Counted from the stretch's first letter, positions 18,203 to 26,116 are shown. The stretch: 64,000 nucleotides of DNA from JAGLOK01 sp963675575 (GCA_963675575.1 OY776378.1:1550001-1614000), one strand, 5' to 3'. Program-made: numbers and translations. Notes: generated by a model from the letters alone, not told the origin.

Positions 18203-18228
18203 AAAACCCGCCACTAGGCGGGTTTTTT
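18203..18228. terminator. Bidirectional intrinsic terminator
   Basis: CCCGCC (18207-18212) pairs with GGCGGG (18217-18222) around a 4-base loop, with AAAA before and TTTTTT after. It ends the pentapeptide remnant and the convergent PH-like gene at 18265. Confidence 0.85.
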
Positions 18229-18264
18229 AAAGTGCAATTTTTGATCAATAAATCTCAAACTCAA

Positions 18265-18795
18265 TTATGTATTCTTGTTTTCCGCGATTAGAGCTAAAAC
18301 TCTTTCATCAACACTGAGTTTTTCGTTATCTTTTGTTCTTTCCAATATCTCTTTAACCAAATCCTGGCTGTTTTCAATCCCGTTAATTTTTAATTCAACA
18401 ATGCCTCTGGTACTGAAAAGGAAAAGCCTGCCGAACAAAAAGTACTTCTTAATATATTTTATGGAATATATATCTTTCCAGTCGACTATCAAGTTTTGTT
18501 TTTTTTGCAGAAAGAATATATAGTAAAATATAAGATGGCTTATAGTGTTTTCATCAACTTCCAAAATATATTTCATGTTTGAATTTATTTCTGTTAGAGT
18601 GAATATTACAGTAAGGAAAATCATGAATGCCACAAAGTTTTCTAAGTTCGATTCTGAAGCCGACCTCCAAAATAAATAGATACCAACAATCACCAATATG
18701 CTTATAATATAAATCACAGTCACATTTAGCACATATCTTTTTCTATATTTATATGTTTTTTTCATTTCTTGTGTATTATCCTTATTCTTTATCAT
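18265..18795 (-). CDS. Small membrane protein with PH-like domain, paralogue A
   Basis: The 176-residue protein has two N-terminal transmembrane helices (residues about 23-45 and 52-68) and a C-terminal beta-rich cytoplasmic part. The layout of two helices followed by KYILEVDENTISHL, DWKDIYSIKYIKKYFLFGRLFLFS and ELKINGIENSQDLVKEI resembles bacterial PH-domain membrane proteins. It is clearly homologous to the 20890-21411 product. It stands upstream of a bidirectional terminator. Function unknown; the PH fold suggests binding of another protein or lipid head groups. Confidence 0.65.
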   Translation of the reverse strand: MIKNKDNTQEMKKTYKYRKRYVLNVTVIYIISILVIVGIYLFWRSASESNLENFVAFMIFLTVIFTLTEINSNMKYILEVDENTISHLIFYYIFFLQKKQNLIVDWKDIYSIKYIKKYFLFGRLFLFSTRGIVELKINGIENSQDLVKEILERTKDNEKLSVDERVLALIAENKNT

Positions 18796-18928
18796 ATTTT
18801 ATAAAATTATAATCCATCATAGAAAGAAAGTAAATGAATTCGGATATTTAAAACGCAAAAGCAAGCTTTGAAAGAATAAGATTGACACTCAAACACAAAC
18901 AATGTAAAATAATTTTTGCATTAACCGC

Positions 18929-19050
18929 ATAGTATGCGGGTGTAGCTCAATGTACAAGAGAGTTTGTTTTGACAAAACTCTTGCAAAATACAAAACTCCA
19001 TTGGAATGAGAAAAATTTAAAACTGTATAGTATGCGGGTGTAGCTCAATG
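18929..19050 (+). repeat. 24-bp direct repeat, second copy inside the tRNA-Gly 5' end
   Basis: Positions 18929-18952 and 19027-19050 are identical (ATAG, TATGCGGG, TGTAGCTCAATG), 98 bp apart. The second copy is the first 17 bases of tRNA-Gly plus 7 upstream bases. The first copy runs into an imperfect hairpin (CAAGAG...CTCTTG) and has no tRNA body. It may be a truncated tRNA duplicate or an attachment-site-like scar. Confidence 0.75.
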
Positions 19051-19107
19051 GCAGAGCCCTAGCTTCCCAAGCTAGCCACGTGGGTTCGATTCCCATCACT
19101 CGCTCCA
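19034..19107 (+). tRNA. tRNA-Gly(CCC)
   Basis: It folds as a 74-base cloverleaf with encoded CCA. The acceptor stem GCGGGTG pairs with CACTCGC, the D stem GCTC with GAGC, the anticodon stem CTAGC with GCTAG around loop TTCCCAA (anticodon CCC, reading GGG), and the T stem GTGGG with CCCAT around TTCGATT. The discriminator base is T. A terminator follows directly. Confidence 0.95.
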
Positions 19108-19109
19108 GC

Positions 19110-19136
19110 AAAAACGCCAAAAGGCGTTTTTTTTTT
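19110..19136 (+). terminator. Terminator of tRNA-Gly
   Basis: AACGCC AAAA GGCGTT with a T10 run. Outside this stem the tRNA 3' end (CTCGCTCCA, 19099-19107) is complementary to TGGAGCGAG at 19136-19144, so a longer hairpin that absorbs the tRNA acceptor end is also possible. Confidence 0.85.
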
Positions 19137-19137
19137 G

Positions 19138-19203
19138 GAGCGAGCTTGCTCAAGTGTTTCTTTACAAGAAACACGTAGGCCGACAGCAGTTCCGAAGGAA
19201 CTG
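19138..19203 (+). other. Array of hairpins between two terminators, possible small RNA
   Basis: Three inverted repeats follow each other: GAGC/GCTC (19138-19151), GTGTTTCTT/AAGAAACAC with a 3-base loop (19154-19174), and CAGTTCC/GGAACTG with a GAA loop (19187-19203). The stretch lies between the tRNA terminator and a second intrinsic terminator at 19217-19243. No coding frame is convincing. It could be a structured RNA or a decayed repeat. Confidence 0.4.
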
Positions 19204-19216
19204 TGAAAGGCGCGTA

Positions 19217-19243
19217 TTTAAAACGCCGAATGGGCGTTTTTTT
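19217..19243 (+). terminator. Second intrinsic terminator after the hairpin array
   Basis: AAAACGCC (19220-19227), loop, GGCG (19233-19236) and a T7 run. There is no coding gene directly upstream on the plus strand other than tRNA-Gly and the hairpin array. Confidence 0.7.
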
Positions 19244-19438
19244 AGTGCTAGTTATATTTGAAGGCTTATAACAAATAATTTGAATGGTCAATACAAGGCT
19301 CATCTGGTAAATATAAATAAAAAAGCTGAAATCTCTCAATTCCAGCCTCATTTATAATAGTATATTACCACAAATTAGCAATAATTTCAAGACTAGCATA
19401 TTGTCATTAAAGGGTTTATAGTAATGTAGGGTGATAAA

Positions 19439-19936
19439 ATGAAAGAAAATTTCTCTCTTATAAACGATAACATGCAAAACGCATTAACAATAAAACAGCT
19501 AAAAGAATGCAATGTCATCACAGAAAAATACGGGCTTATACTGGTCGACAGCCAGATAGCAGAACTTGCCGAAGGCAGAAACAAGGCCCTTAAAGACACG
19601 GAACGCATAGAATTCGGCGAAGGCATATTAAAAAAGCTGATACTCGCCTTCTGCGATTCTCGTTACCTTATGCAGGAAAACTACTCGCAAACAATCTACG
19701 AACTTCAAGAAGCCTTCTATTTCTTCAAAAATGAATCAAATGACACTATATCCGACGACGAAATAATCGAACATATGAGAACATATTTCGACGGATTAGC
19801 GCAAGGTTCGATAGAATATATAATCGGCACATCCCTCGAGGAGCTTTGCGGCTATTCTCGCGGAGTAAATAACAACTTAGGCAAAGAAGACTCCGATGAT
19901 TCTTCTTATCGAAATGATGATCATGACGAATATTGA
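19439..19936 (+). CDS. DUF6323-like protein
   Basis: The 165-residue soluble, helical, acidic protein has no signal peptide or membrane helix. It has a short N-terminal helix, the segment TEKYGLILVDSQIAELAEGRNKALKDTERIEFG and a region rich in aromatic residues (YELQEAFYFFKNE). The C-terminal tail is very acidic and Asp-rich. It overlaps the start of the next gene. I associate the pair with DUF6323 followed by DUF6179, found side by side in Clostridia with no assigned role; the family name should be confirmed by a profile search. The conserved pairing and overlap imply a shared complex or pathway. Confidence 0.65.
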   Translation: MKENFSLINDNMQNALTIKQLKECNVITEKYGLILVDSQIAELAEGRNKALKDTERIEFGEGILKKLILAFCDSRYLMQENYSQTIYELQEAFYFFKNESNDTISDDEIIEHMRTYFDGLAQGSIEYIIGTSLEELCGYSRGVNNNLGKEDSDDSSYRNDDHDEY

Positions 19937-20831
19937 GCCTGTAAAAAACAATCTTCCGCCTGTTAAGGATGCACTATCTTCCGATGAAGCTTTTGAAATA
20001 CAGATTAAACTGTGGAATTACATGAGCAGGCAAATCAAGCTTTACACTGTAGGAGACAGTTCATCCGTTCCGATTGAAACGGCTCAGGAGCTTTTGCATT
20101 CAATGGTTTTCACAATAAACCTTGCGCTTAAAGAAAAGGGGCTTGCATACTCAAGCCTGCTTTCGTTGGATATAGAAGAGACGCTCGCACTTGGTCTGGA
20201 AGTTATTAAGCGGAAAATCGAGGAAGGAAAAGCACTGCTTGAAGCCGTTTGCTTGAGTGCTCCCGAGATCGACAATATTTCATATTGGGACACATATAAG
20301 GGAATACAATTTTTCTTTAAAAAATACAATTCGCTGTTTATTGCGCATCAAATCCCCTGCGATATAGATTATCAGCTTTGTCACCCTGTTTCGGAGAGTT
20401 TCCTCGGTATAGAATACATCAATGAGTATTTAAGGCATGTGTCGATAGAAAATAGTATACTTAAACTTTTTGATTCAACCTTGGTTACCAGTCTTTTAAA
20501 ACGCTGTTATACGGATTACGTGGATTTGCCCGTCAATCTTTGCGAACCCGTAATTATAAACGCCGCCGGGCTTATTTTTATAGATAAAAGCCCATTTGCT
20601 TTGAATTTTTCGTCAACTGATATAGCGGTTATTATAAGCAAACTTTCTCAAATGACCGAAACTGAATCGCTGGCAGCACTTACTAACGCAGGGAAAAATC
20701 TTTGTAGTGCATTTGGAATTGAGAACGGCCGCGCTGCAAACTACGTTATCCAAACAGTCGCAAGCATAAATCATAGGCTTAGGACCGCGGTTGGCGCCGG
20801 AGACATATCCAACATATTTATTCCTTTTTGA
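19896..20831 (+). CDS. DUF6179-like protein
   Basis: The protein is up to 311 residues from the first ATG; internal ATGs at 19914, 19917 and 19923 are also possible starts and none has a clear RBS, as expected if translation is coupled to the overlapping upstream gene. The product is soluble and mostly helical. Recognisable segments are LWNYMSRQIKLYTVGDSSSVP near the N-terminus, a central FFKKYNSLFIAHQIPCDIDY, and a C-terminal NYVIQTVASINHRLRTA. It matches what I recall of DUF6179, the usual neighbour of DUF6323. No catalytic motif is obvious. Confidence 0.65.
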   Translation: MILLIEMMIMTNIEPVKNNLPPVKDALSSDEAFEIQIKLWNYMSRQIKLYTVGDSSSVPIETAQELLHSMVFTINLALKEKGLAYSSLLSLDIEETLALGLEVIKRKIEEGKALLEAVCLSAPEIDNISYWDTYKGIQFFFKKYNSLFIAHQIPCDIDYQLCHPVSESFLGIEYINEYLRHVSIENSILKLFDSTLVTSLLKRCYTDYVDLPVNLCEPVIINAAGLIFIDKSPFALNFSSTDIAVIISKLSQMTETESLAALTNAGKNLCSAFGIENGRAANYVIQTVASINHRLRTAVGAGDISNIFIPF

Positions 20832-20841
20832 AATAAGTATT

Positions 20842-20863
20842 AAAAAACCGCCATTACAGGCGG
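20842..20863 (-). terminator. Terminator of the 20890-22148 operon
   Basis: CCGCC (20848-20852) pairs with GGCGG (20859-20863) around ATTACA. On the minus strand the stem is followed by T6 (A6 at 20842-20847), so it terminates the yebC/PH-like operon. It has only a weak T-rich tail on the plus strand. Confidence 0.75.
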
Positions 20864-20889
20864 CTTGCTTTCTTAAATTCAATTGGGTT

Positions 20890-21411
20890 TTATTCAATTA
20901 ACGAGTATACAGCATCATCAATTTCCACATTGTCTGAAAGTGCTTTAACTTTTTCGATTATCTCGCTAACGAGTTTCTGATAGTCCTCTACTCCCTTTAT
21001 TTTAATTTGGATAACCGCGTAAGAACTAAATAATATTACTCTATCAAACATATAGTATTTTTTTATATGTCTTACAGCATATATGTTTTTCCAATCAGCA
21101 CTAAGCATGGCACTCCTTTTCGCCATAAACATGGAGTAAAAATTCAGATGTGCAATGCCCTCATCGTTAGTGTACAAAATGTACTTTTTGTTGTTTGACG
21201 TTTCAGTAAAAGCTATAAATATTACCACAATCGCCATAATAGCTACATGCAGAGTATAATCTGTGTTCGGTACCCGTGAAGGCAGTAAATAGTAAAGTGC
21301 TCCTACAAATATTCCAAAGGAGATATATGAAAATAAGACACTCTTAATATATGACTGACTATATTTATATTTAGTATTGTTTGGGTCAATAGTAATGTTG
21401 GTGACGCTCAT
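20890..21411 (-). CDS. Small membrane protein with PH-like domain, paralogue B
   Basis: The 173-residue protein has two N-terminal transmembrane helices and a C-terminal PH-like region: KKYILYTNDEGIAHL, ADWKNIYAVRHIKKYYMFDR and IQIKIKGVEDYQKLVSEI line up with paralogue A at 18265 in the same order. Its ATG overlaps the yebC stop by 4 bases, so it is translated with yebC. The two paralogues bracket the tRNA-Gly locus and the DUF6323/DUF6179 pair. Role unknown. Confidence 0.65.
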   Translation of the reverse strand: MSVTNITIDPNNTKYKYSQSYIKSVLFSYISFGIFVGALYYLLPSRVPNTDYTLHVAIMAIVVIFIAFTETSNNKKYILYTNDEGIAHLNFYSMFMAKRSAMLSADWKNIYAVRHIKKYYMFDRVILFSSYAVIQIKIKGVEDYQKLVSEIIEKVKALSDNVEIDDAVYSLIE

Positions 21412-22148
21412 TCTTCTTCCTCATCTTCAAACTCAGCATTGTGATACACGGTTTGAACATCATCGTTGTCTTCAAACATGTCTATAAGCTTCCAAGTTTT
21501 AGCCACTAATTCTCCCTCGACTTTTACGTAGTTTTGAGGTATCTTCTGTATTTCAGCCGATAAAAACTCAATATTTTCAGCCTCAAGTGCTTCTCGCACT
21601 TTCGAAAAATCAGTAACCTCCGTCAAGATTTCATACACTTCTTCATGAACCACAAAGTCTTCAGCGCCAGCTTCAATCGCCATCATCATAAGTTCTTCTT
21701 CATCGGTAACGTTTTCTTTTTCAATAGCTATAACGCCTTTGCTGTCAAACATCCAGCCCACGCAGCCGGTTGTTCCCATATTGCCTTCGTATTTATCAAA
21801 AAGATGACGAACATCCGCCGCCGTTCTGTTTTTATTTTCGGTCATAGCGTCCACGATAAAAGCAACTCCGCCGGGGCCATAGCCTTCATAAACCATCTCT
21901 TCGAAGTTTACACCGTCAATGTTACCCGCCGCTTTATCAATGCTGCGCTGTATATTATCATTGGGAAGATTTGCCGCTTTGGCTTTGGCGATAACATCTC
22001 GAAGTTTGGCATTCATCGCAGGATCTGGGCCGCCTTCTTTGACCGCCACCATGATTTCTCGACCCAGCTTTGTGAATATCTTGCCCTTTTTCGCGTCACT
22101 CTTGCCTTTTTTATGCTTTATATTGTCCCATTTAGAATGTCCTGACAT
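21408..22148 (-). CDS. yebC: YebC/PmpR family protein
   Basis: The 246-residue cytosolic protein begins MSGHSKWDNIKHKKGKSDAK, the family signature, and continues with KIFTKLGREIMVA, NLPNDNIQRSIDKAAG and NRTAADVRHLFDKY. YebC-family members were named as transcriptional regulators, and several act on ribosomes stalled at proline stretches as translation factors. The acidic C-terminal tail is normal. SD GGAGG upstream. A near-identical copy of its start codon and leader is found 1.5 kb away at 23642-23692. Confidence 0.95.
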   Translation of the reverse strand: MSGHSKWDNIKHKKGKSDAKKGKIFTKLGREIMVAVKEGGPDPAMNAKLRDVIAKAKAANLPNDNIQRSIDKAAGNIDGVNFEEMVYEGYGPGGVAFIVDAMTENKNRTAADVRHLFDKYEGNMGTTGCVGWMFDSKGVIAIEKENVTDEEELMMMAIEAGAEDFVVHEEVYEILTEVTDFSKVREALEAENIEFLSAEIQKIPQNYVKVEGELVAKTWKLIDMFEDNDDVQTVYHNAEFEDEEEE

Positions 22149-22188
22149 AAATTCCTCCGTTGATTTGCTCGGGAATATATTAGCATAA
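22138..22188. repeat. 51-bp direct repeat, copy 1 (yebC leader and start codon)
   Basis: It covers the yebC leader, RBS and first codons. It is identical to 23642-23692 in 50 of 51 bases (C at 22168, T at 23672). Weaker similarity (GTTTTTT..ACAAG) continues a further 20 or so bases outside both copies. Confidence 0.9.
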
Positions 22189-22808
22189 AGCGGGTTTTTT
22201 CACAAGGAACTGCTAAAGATTGTTTTCATCATATACATTAGATTTATATCTCGATTCTACGTCAACGAATTAAATAACTCTCCAAAAGTAAGTAAACATA
22301 CTGTTTTGTAAAAAAGGTTACGTACCCTTTTTTGTCGTGTTCTTTATCACTGCATATTAAGACGATGTTCTGCGGTTATTATATTGGTACGGATAAGCAA
22401 TAGCATTTAATGCTCCTTAAAAACGATCCACTGATTGATTAATTTGATATTTCGGTGAACCCTCCCTAAAAAGCATCTTAATTTTAGGAAACTTCACCTT
22501 CAAGGCAACGTAAATTTACCTAATGATTTGAGAGCTGCTCTATAAATAACTTACATGGTTTATTAAGTATTCTCATCAACAAATTGAAAACAATAATTTG
22601 TCTCAAATGATTGAAAGTTGCTGTTGGACATGGTAATATGCAGAAATAGTCTACTAAAGTCTTCGACTCTTAACCATAACTGAACGTAATTTTAGGTTAC
22701 GTGGCATTTAAGATATGGTCATATAAAAGATATTAGTTTTGCTAGATTATAAGATTCTAGGTATATGTTAAATAATAACCAATTGTTAGAAATGAAAATG
22801 GAGAATAA
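22189..22808. other. Intergenic part of a 1.45-kb inserted segment
   Basis: About 620 AT-rich bases without a convincing gene. At 22310-22333 A6-GG, TTACGTA, CC-T6 forms a symmetrical terminator-like hairpin. Near 22453-22500 GGTGAA...TTCACC and CTAAAA...TTTTAG are nested inverted repeats. AATGGAG at 22797-22803 is the RBS of the gene at 22809. Confidence 0.5.
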
Positions 22809-23537
22809 ATGAATTTTGAAAAACAATGGAAAAGGACATATGCAATTGGAGGAATAGCTGCAATTATTGTGTTTTGCGGAACATTATTTGATATAATTTT
22901 CGGCTCAATTACTAGTAGCAACTTATTGAATTTGCCTCACACTGCTATTGAAAGATTTGCTGAATTTCATCAGAATTGGTTCATGGGACTTTATCGTCTT
23001 GACTTTGTGAATGTCCTGATTACTTTATTTACGATACCAGTATATTTCGGCTTATTCGCTGCTCATAGGAAAAAATGTCTTCCATATGCTAGTTTTGCTT
23101 TGATTATAGCAATGGTAGGCGTGACGATTTTTGTGACTTCTAATAATGCATTAGCAATGTTTGATTTAAGTACTAAATATTACCAAGCCACTTCAGACAT
23201 CCAAAAAGTGTTATTTGAATCTGCGGGGGAAACTTTGCTAATACAAGGTGCACACGGTAGCTTTGGTGTTTTTATAGGCTTTTTTGTGACTACAATAGCC
23301 TCTGGCTGTTTTGCCTTTGTCATGTTACTTGGTGGTATTTTCAAAAAAGGGATTTCCTATCTAGGTATTATCGGTTATACCCTTTTACTTATTTATATAG
23401 TACTTGTAACTTTTGTTCCTTCATTACAAGAAATTGGTGTCATGATAGCTGCTCCAGGAGGAATCATGGCACTAATATGGTTGCTTCTTGTGGGAATTAA
23501 TTTGATTAAAAAGGGTAAACAAGTAACTAACAATTGA
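22809..23537 (+). CDS. DUF4386-like integral membrane protein
   Basis: The 242-residue protein is all membrane: about six helices, starting with AIGGIAAIIVFCGTLFDII and ending with GGIMALIWLLLVGINLI plus a short basic tail. A conserved-looking loop FAEFHQNWFMGLYRLDFVNVL lies between helices 1 and 2. The helix pattern resembles DUF4386 proteins, which are frequent in mobile or accessory regions of Firmicutes. It is the only gene within the segment bounded by the 51-bp direct repeats, and is oriented opposite to its neighbours. Function unknown. Confidence 0.6.
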   Translation: MNFEKQWKRTYAIGGIAAIIVFCGTLFDIIFGSITSSNLLNLPHTAIERFAEFHQNWFMGLYRLDFVNVLITLFTIPVYFGLFAAHRKKCLPYASFALIIAMVGVTIFVTSNNALAMFDLSTKYYQATSDIQKVLFESAGETLLIQGAHGSFGVFIGFFVTTIASGCFAFVMLLGGIFKKGISYLGIIGYTLLLIYIVLVTFVPSLQEIGVMIAAPGGIMALIWLLLVGINLIKKGKQVTNN

Positions 23538-23613
23538 TGTATGTAAGAATTTATTGATAAACGGTTTACCTTTCATATCTTATTATAAATGCTCTCACAT
23601 GAGGGGGATGCGA

Positions 23614-24792
23614 TTACGGATTATATAAACAATAGATGTTGTGTCCTGACATAAATTCCTCCGTTGATTTGTTCGGGAATATATTAGCATAATATAAGTT
23701 TTTGTACAAGTTGGCGTCATATGTTAAATGAATAATTATTATTATTAATGTAATTATTGAAATAATAATCGATATTATTGCAAGTGCAAGTCCTAAAAGC
23801 CAAGTGAATATTCCGTAAAGACTAGAAGGCTCGTTAGCAAACAATTTAAAACCAGGATCATTAGCTTTTTCAGCTTTTTCTACTGTTTGAAATTTATCAT
23901 AAATAAAGGTATATGAAACTCTTTTAAATATATTTAAGTATCTGAATACTATTAAAATAAAAAGAACTTGAGCTGTTAAATAAGCAATAGTATATGGAAG
24001 CCGTGAAACATCATAAGAGCTCATCAATATTGGATTTATTATTCCAATAATTAGTTGAGTTAAATAAAAAGCTATAATCGCCTTAGGTGCTAGTCTATGT
24101 TTTTTTACTATAAAGATAATAGTAGCAATACCTAAAACTAAAATTATAAAAGTCGTAATTGGATTTACAGTACTAATAGTAGTGGTGTTTAGCAATACTG
24201 CATTTAGTGCATTTACCATTAGCATAAAAACAGATGCAACTGAAGTTAAGACAATTTGCATGAAAAGCACAAAAATCCATCCGTTTAATCTTAATGGCTT
24301 TCCTTCTTGCCTATATTCATAATTATTATAATATTCAAGCTTTTGCATTGCTTCTTCCAAAGAAAAATCAAGTTCAGTATTCTCTTTTATCTTTGTAAGT
24401 ATCTCAATATAATTCTCTTTATTTTTATCTAATTTAAATACCCTTAACTTCTTTTTCTTATTCTTTTTAATAAGTACAATATCTTTATCAAAGTAGATAG
24501 AGTCAATCTTATCGTATCGAATCTCACCCCAGCCTATTGTTCCATATGTTATGTACTGATCACAAATCTCAAATCTTACCAATAAATCTTTTGCAATAAA
24601 ATAATTCAATAAAGTTACATACAAAATTACAAATACAATACAAAATATGATAAAAATTGTGCTGTAAGTTTGATTAAGTGAACTATTTGCTTGTGCTGTC
24701 AAACTTAATATTAAGGCTACGAAAAATAAAAGTGTGTAAATCAATAAATAGTATAAAAGCTTCTTATCTCTAATTAAAGTATATTTTTTCAT
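23614..24792 (-). CDS. PH-like domain membrane protein, paralogue C (3' end altered)
   Basis: GGGAG 8 bases before the ATG at 24790-24792 fixes the start at MKKYTLIRDKK, giving 392 residues; longer upstream reading has no RBS. It has two N-terminal helices, a PH-like region (YDKIDSIYFDKDIVLIKKNKKK), the segment GKPLRLNGWIFVL, several helices, a cytoplasmic loop (NDPGFKLFANEPSSLYGIFTWLL) and a final helix. The paralogue at 24834 matches throughout and ends just after this last helix. Here the frame runs on through the 51-bp copy of the yebC leader, so the last 35 or so residues appear to be acquired read-through. Function unknown. Confidence 0.65.
   Translation of the reverse strand: MKKYTLIRDKKLLYYLLIYTLLFFVALILSLTAQANSSLNQTYSTIFIIFCIVFVILYVTLLNYFIAKDLLVRFEICDQYITYGTIGWGEIRYDKIDSIYFDKDIVLIKKNKKKKLRVFKLDKNKENYIEILTKIKENTELDFSLEEAMQKLEYYNNYEYRQEGKPLRLNGWIFVLFMQIVLTSVASVFMLMVNALNAVLLNTTTISTVNPITTFIILVLGIATIIFIVKKHRLAPKAIIAFYLTQLIIGIINPILMSSYDVSRLPYTIAYLTAQVLFILIVFRYLNIFKRVSYTFIYDKFQTVEKAEKANDPGFKLFANEPSSLYGIFTWLLGLALAIISIIISIITLIIIIIHLTYDANLYKNLYYANIFPNKSTEEFMSGHNIYCLYNP
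23642..23692. repeat. 51-bp direct repeat, copy 2 (duplicate yebC leader)
   Basis: This copy has the yebC RBS and start codon, but no yebC body follows. On the minus strand it is read as the C-terminal tail of the gene starting at 24792. Together with 22138-22188 it brackets a 1.45-kb segment. Confidence 0.9.
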
Positions 24793-24833
24793 TACTACTC
24801 TCCCTAAGAATTTATATTTCCTGCAAGATTTGC

Positions 24834-25943
24834 TCAATACATCATTGAACTTGTTAATGTGGCTATCACAATATATATAGTAATGATTACTACTAGTATA
24901 GGTGCAATTATCCAGCCAAAAACGCCATAAATGCTCGCAGGCTCCCAAGCAAAGAGTTTGTAACCCGGGTCAATGCTCCTGTCATAATTTTGCATAGGCT
25001 GCATTTTGCCATAAACAAAGGTGTACTTCACCCTTTTCGATATTTTTAAAGCTCTTATGATGATTAACATGAAGCACGCATAGCTTATTATCATTAATAT
25101 ATAGCTTGATAAAGGAAAATCAATTGTAATGAGTACACCACTAAATAAAGATATGATAACGCTGATTGAAACAAGCACTGCCGCTCCTATAATTATACCT
25201 TTAAGAATTGCAGGAGTTTTTTTGTGCCTTTTGCCCATGAATATTGTTGTAATTAAAAGCAAAGCAAAAAATAGCGCTAAAATTATAAACATCAAAGCTG
25301 TTCTCCAACTAAATGATAATAAACTTATAAGTATAGTAGGAAATAGATACAATCCCATTAACACTGTATATATAATAAAAAATACATATGCTACAAACAA
25401 CCAGCCGTTTAGCCTTAGCGCTTTTCCTTCTTCTGCGAATTCAAAGTTGTTAATATATGAGAGTTGCTTCATCGCATCATCTACTGAAAAATCTAGATTG
25501 CAGTTCTCTTTTATTTCATTTAAGAGCTCACAATACTTATCCTCGTTTTCTTCAAAATTCAACACACGGATTTTATACTTTTTTTCTCCACAATGAAGCA
25601 GTATATGTCTATCAAATGATAGCGAATCAATGTCTTTGTAGTATATTTTTTTAAGTCCCAATGTTCCAAATTTCAGATAATCACTTTGAATTACACAACT
25701 AAATGACACGTCCATGTAATAAATGTAATACAGAAACAGCGCTGATATTACTGAAAATCCTAGTAATACATAGTAGCTTCCTCCAAACATCTCAATGGCA
25801 CTAATATAACTATACTGATCACCAAAATAACTGTTATCTGCAATCATCATGAAGGGTATTAAAGTCGATAGCAATCCTGCAATCATAAATATAAGCATAT
25901 AAGTCTTTATTTTTTTATCATAGTTGAAAGTGTAATTATGCAT
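24834..25943 (-). CDS. PH-like domain membrane protein, paralogue D
   Basis: The 369-residue protein has two N-terminal helices, a PH-like cytoplasmic region (YYKDIDSLSFDRHILLHCGEKKY), the shared motif GKALRLNGWLFVA, about six further helices, and the loop SIDPGYKLFAWEPASIYGVFGWI before the last helix. It is a tandem paralogue of the 23614 gene, 41 bases upstream of it on the same strand. The architecture (PH-like insertion in a polytopic protein) suggests a membrane-associated scaffold or sensor, but nothing more specific can be supported. Confidence 0.65.
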   Translation of the reverse strand: MHNYTFNYDKKIKTYMLIFMIAGLLSTLIPFMMIADNSYFGDQYSYISAIEMFGGSYYVLLGFSVISALFLYYIYYMDVSFSCVIQSDYLKFGTLGLKKIYYKDIDSLSFDRHILLHCGEKKYKIRVLNFEENEDKYCELLNEIKENCNLDFSVDDAMKQLSYINNFEFAEEGKALRLNGWLFVAYVFFIIYTVLMGLYLFPTILISLLSFSWRTALMFIILALFFALLLITTIFMGKRHKKTPAILKGIIIGAAVLVSISVIISLFSGVLITIDFPLSSYILMIISYACFMLIIIRALKISKRVKYTFVYGKMQPMQNYDRSIDPGYKLFAWEPASIYGVFGWIIAPILVVIITIYIVIATLTSSMMY

Positions 25944-26050
25944 ATTAGCTCTTTAAAACATCATTTTAAATATTATATGATAAATAATGTTATTAATAAA
26001 GTATTTTTCCATAATCTCTTTGTATATTTGTAAACGATAAATCTCTACGC

Positions 26051-26107
26051 TTCCATAATTTATGGTTATCGTTTATAATGGTGTGGTTAAAATACGAGAC
26101 AAGGAGG
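26051..26107 (+). promoter_or_regulatory. Promoter and start-deciding RBS of the class A PBP gene
   Basis: TTCCAT (26051-26056), 17 bases and TATAAT (26074-26079) make a modest promoter. AAGGAGG at 26101-26107 is 9 bases before GTG at 26117. The in-frame ATG at 26078 overlaps the -10 and cannot be the start if this promoter is used. Confidence 0.6.
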
Positions 26108-26116
26108 TTGTTTGGA

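Noticed and set aside
18947..19351. A 134-codon open frame on the minus strand across the tRNA-Gly locus
   Set aside because: It is the antisense of the tRNA (MGIEPTWLAWEARALPLSYTR is the usual false protein over tRNA genes) and crosses two terminators.
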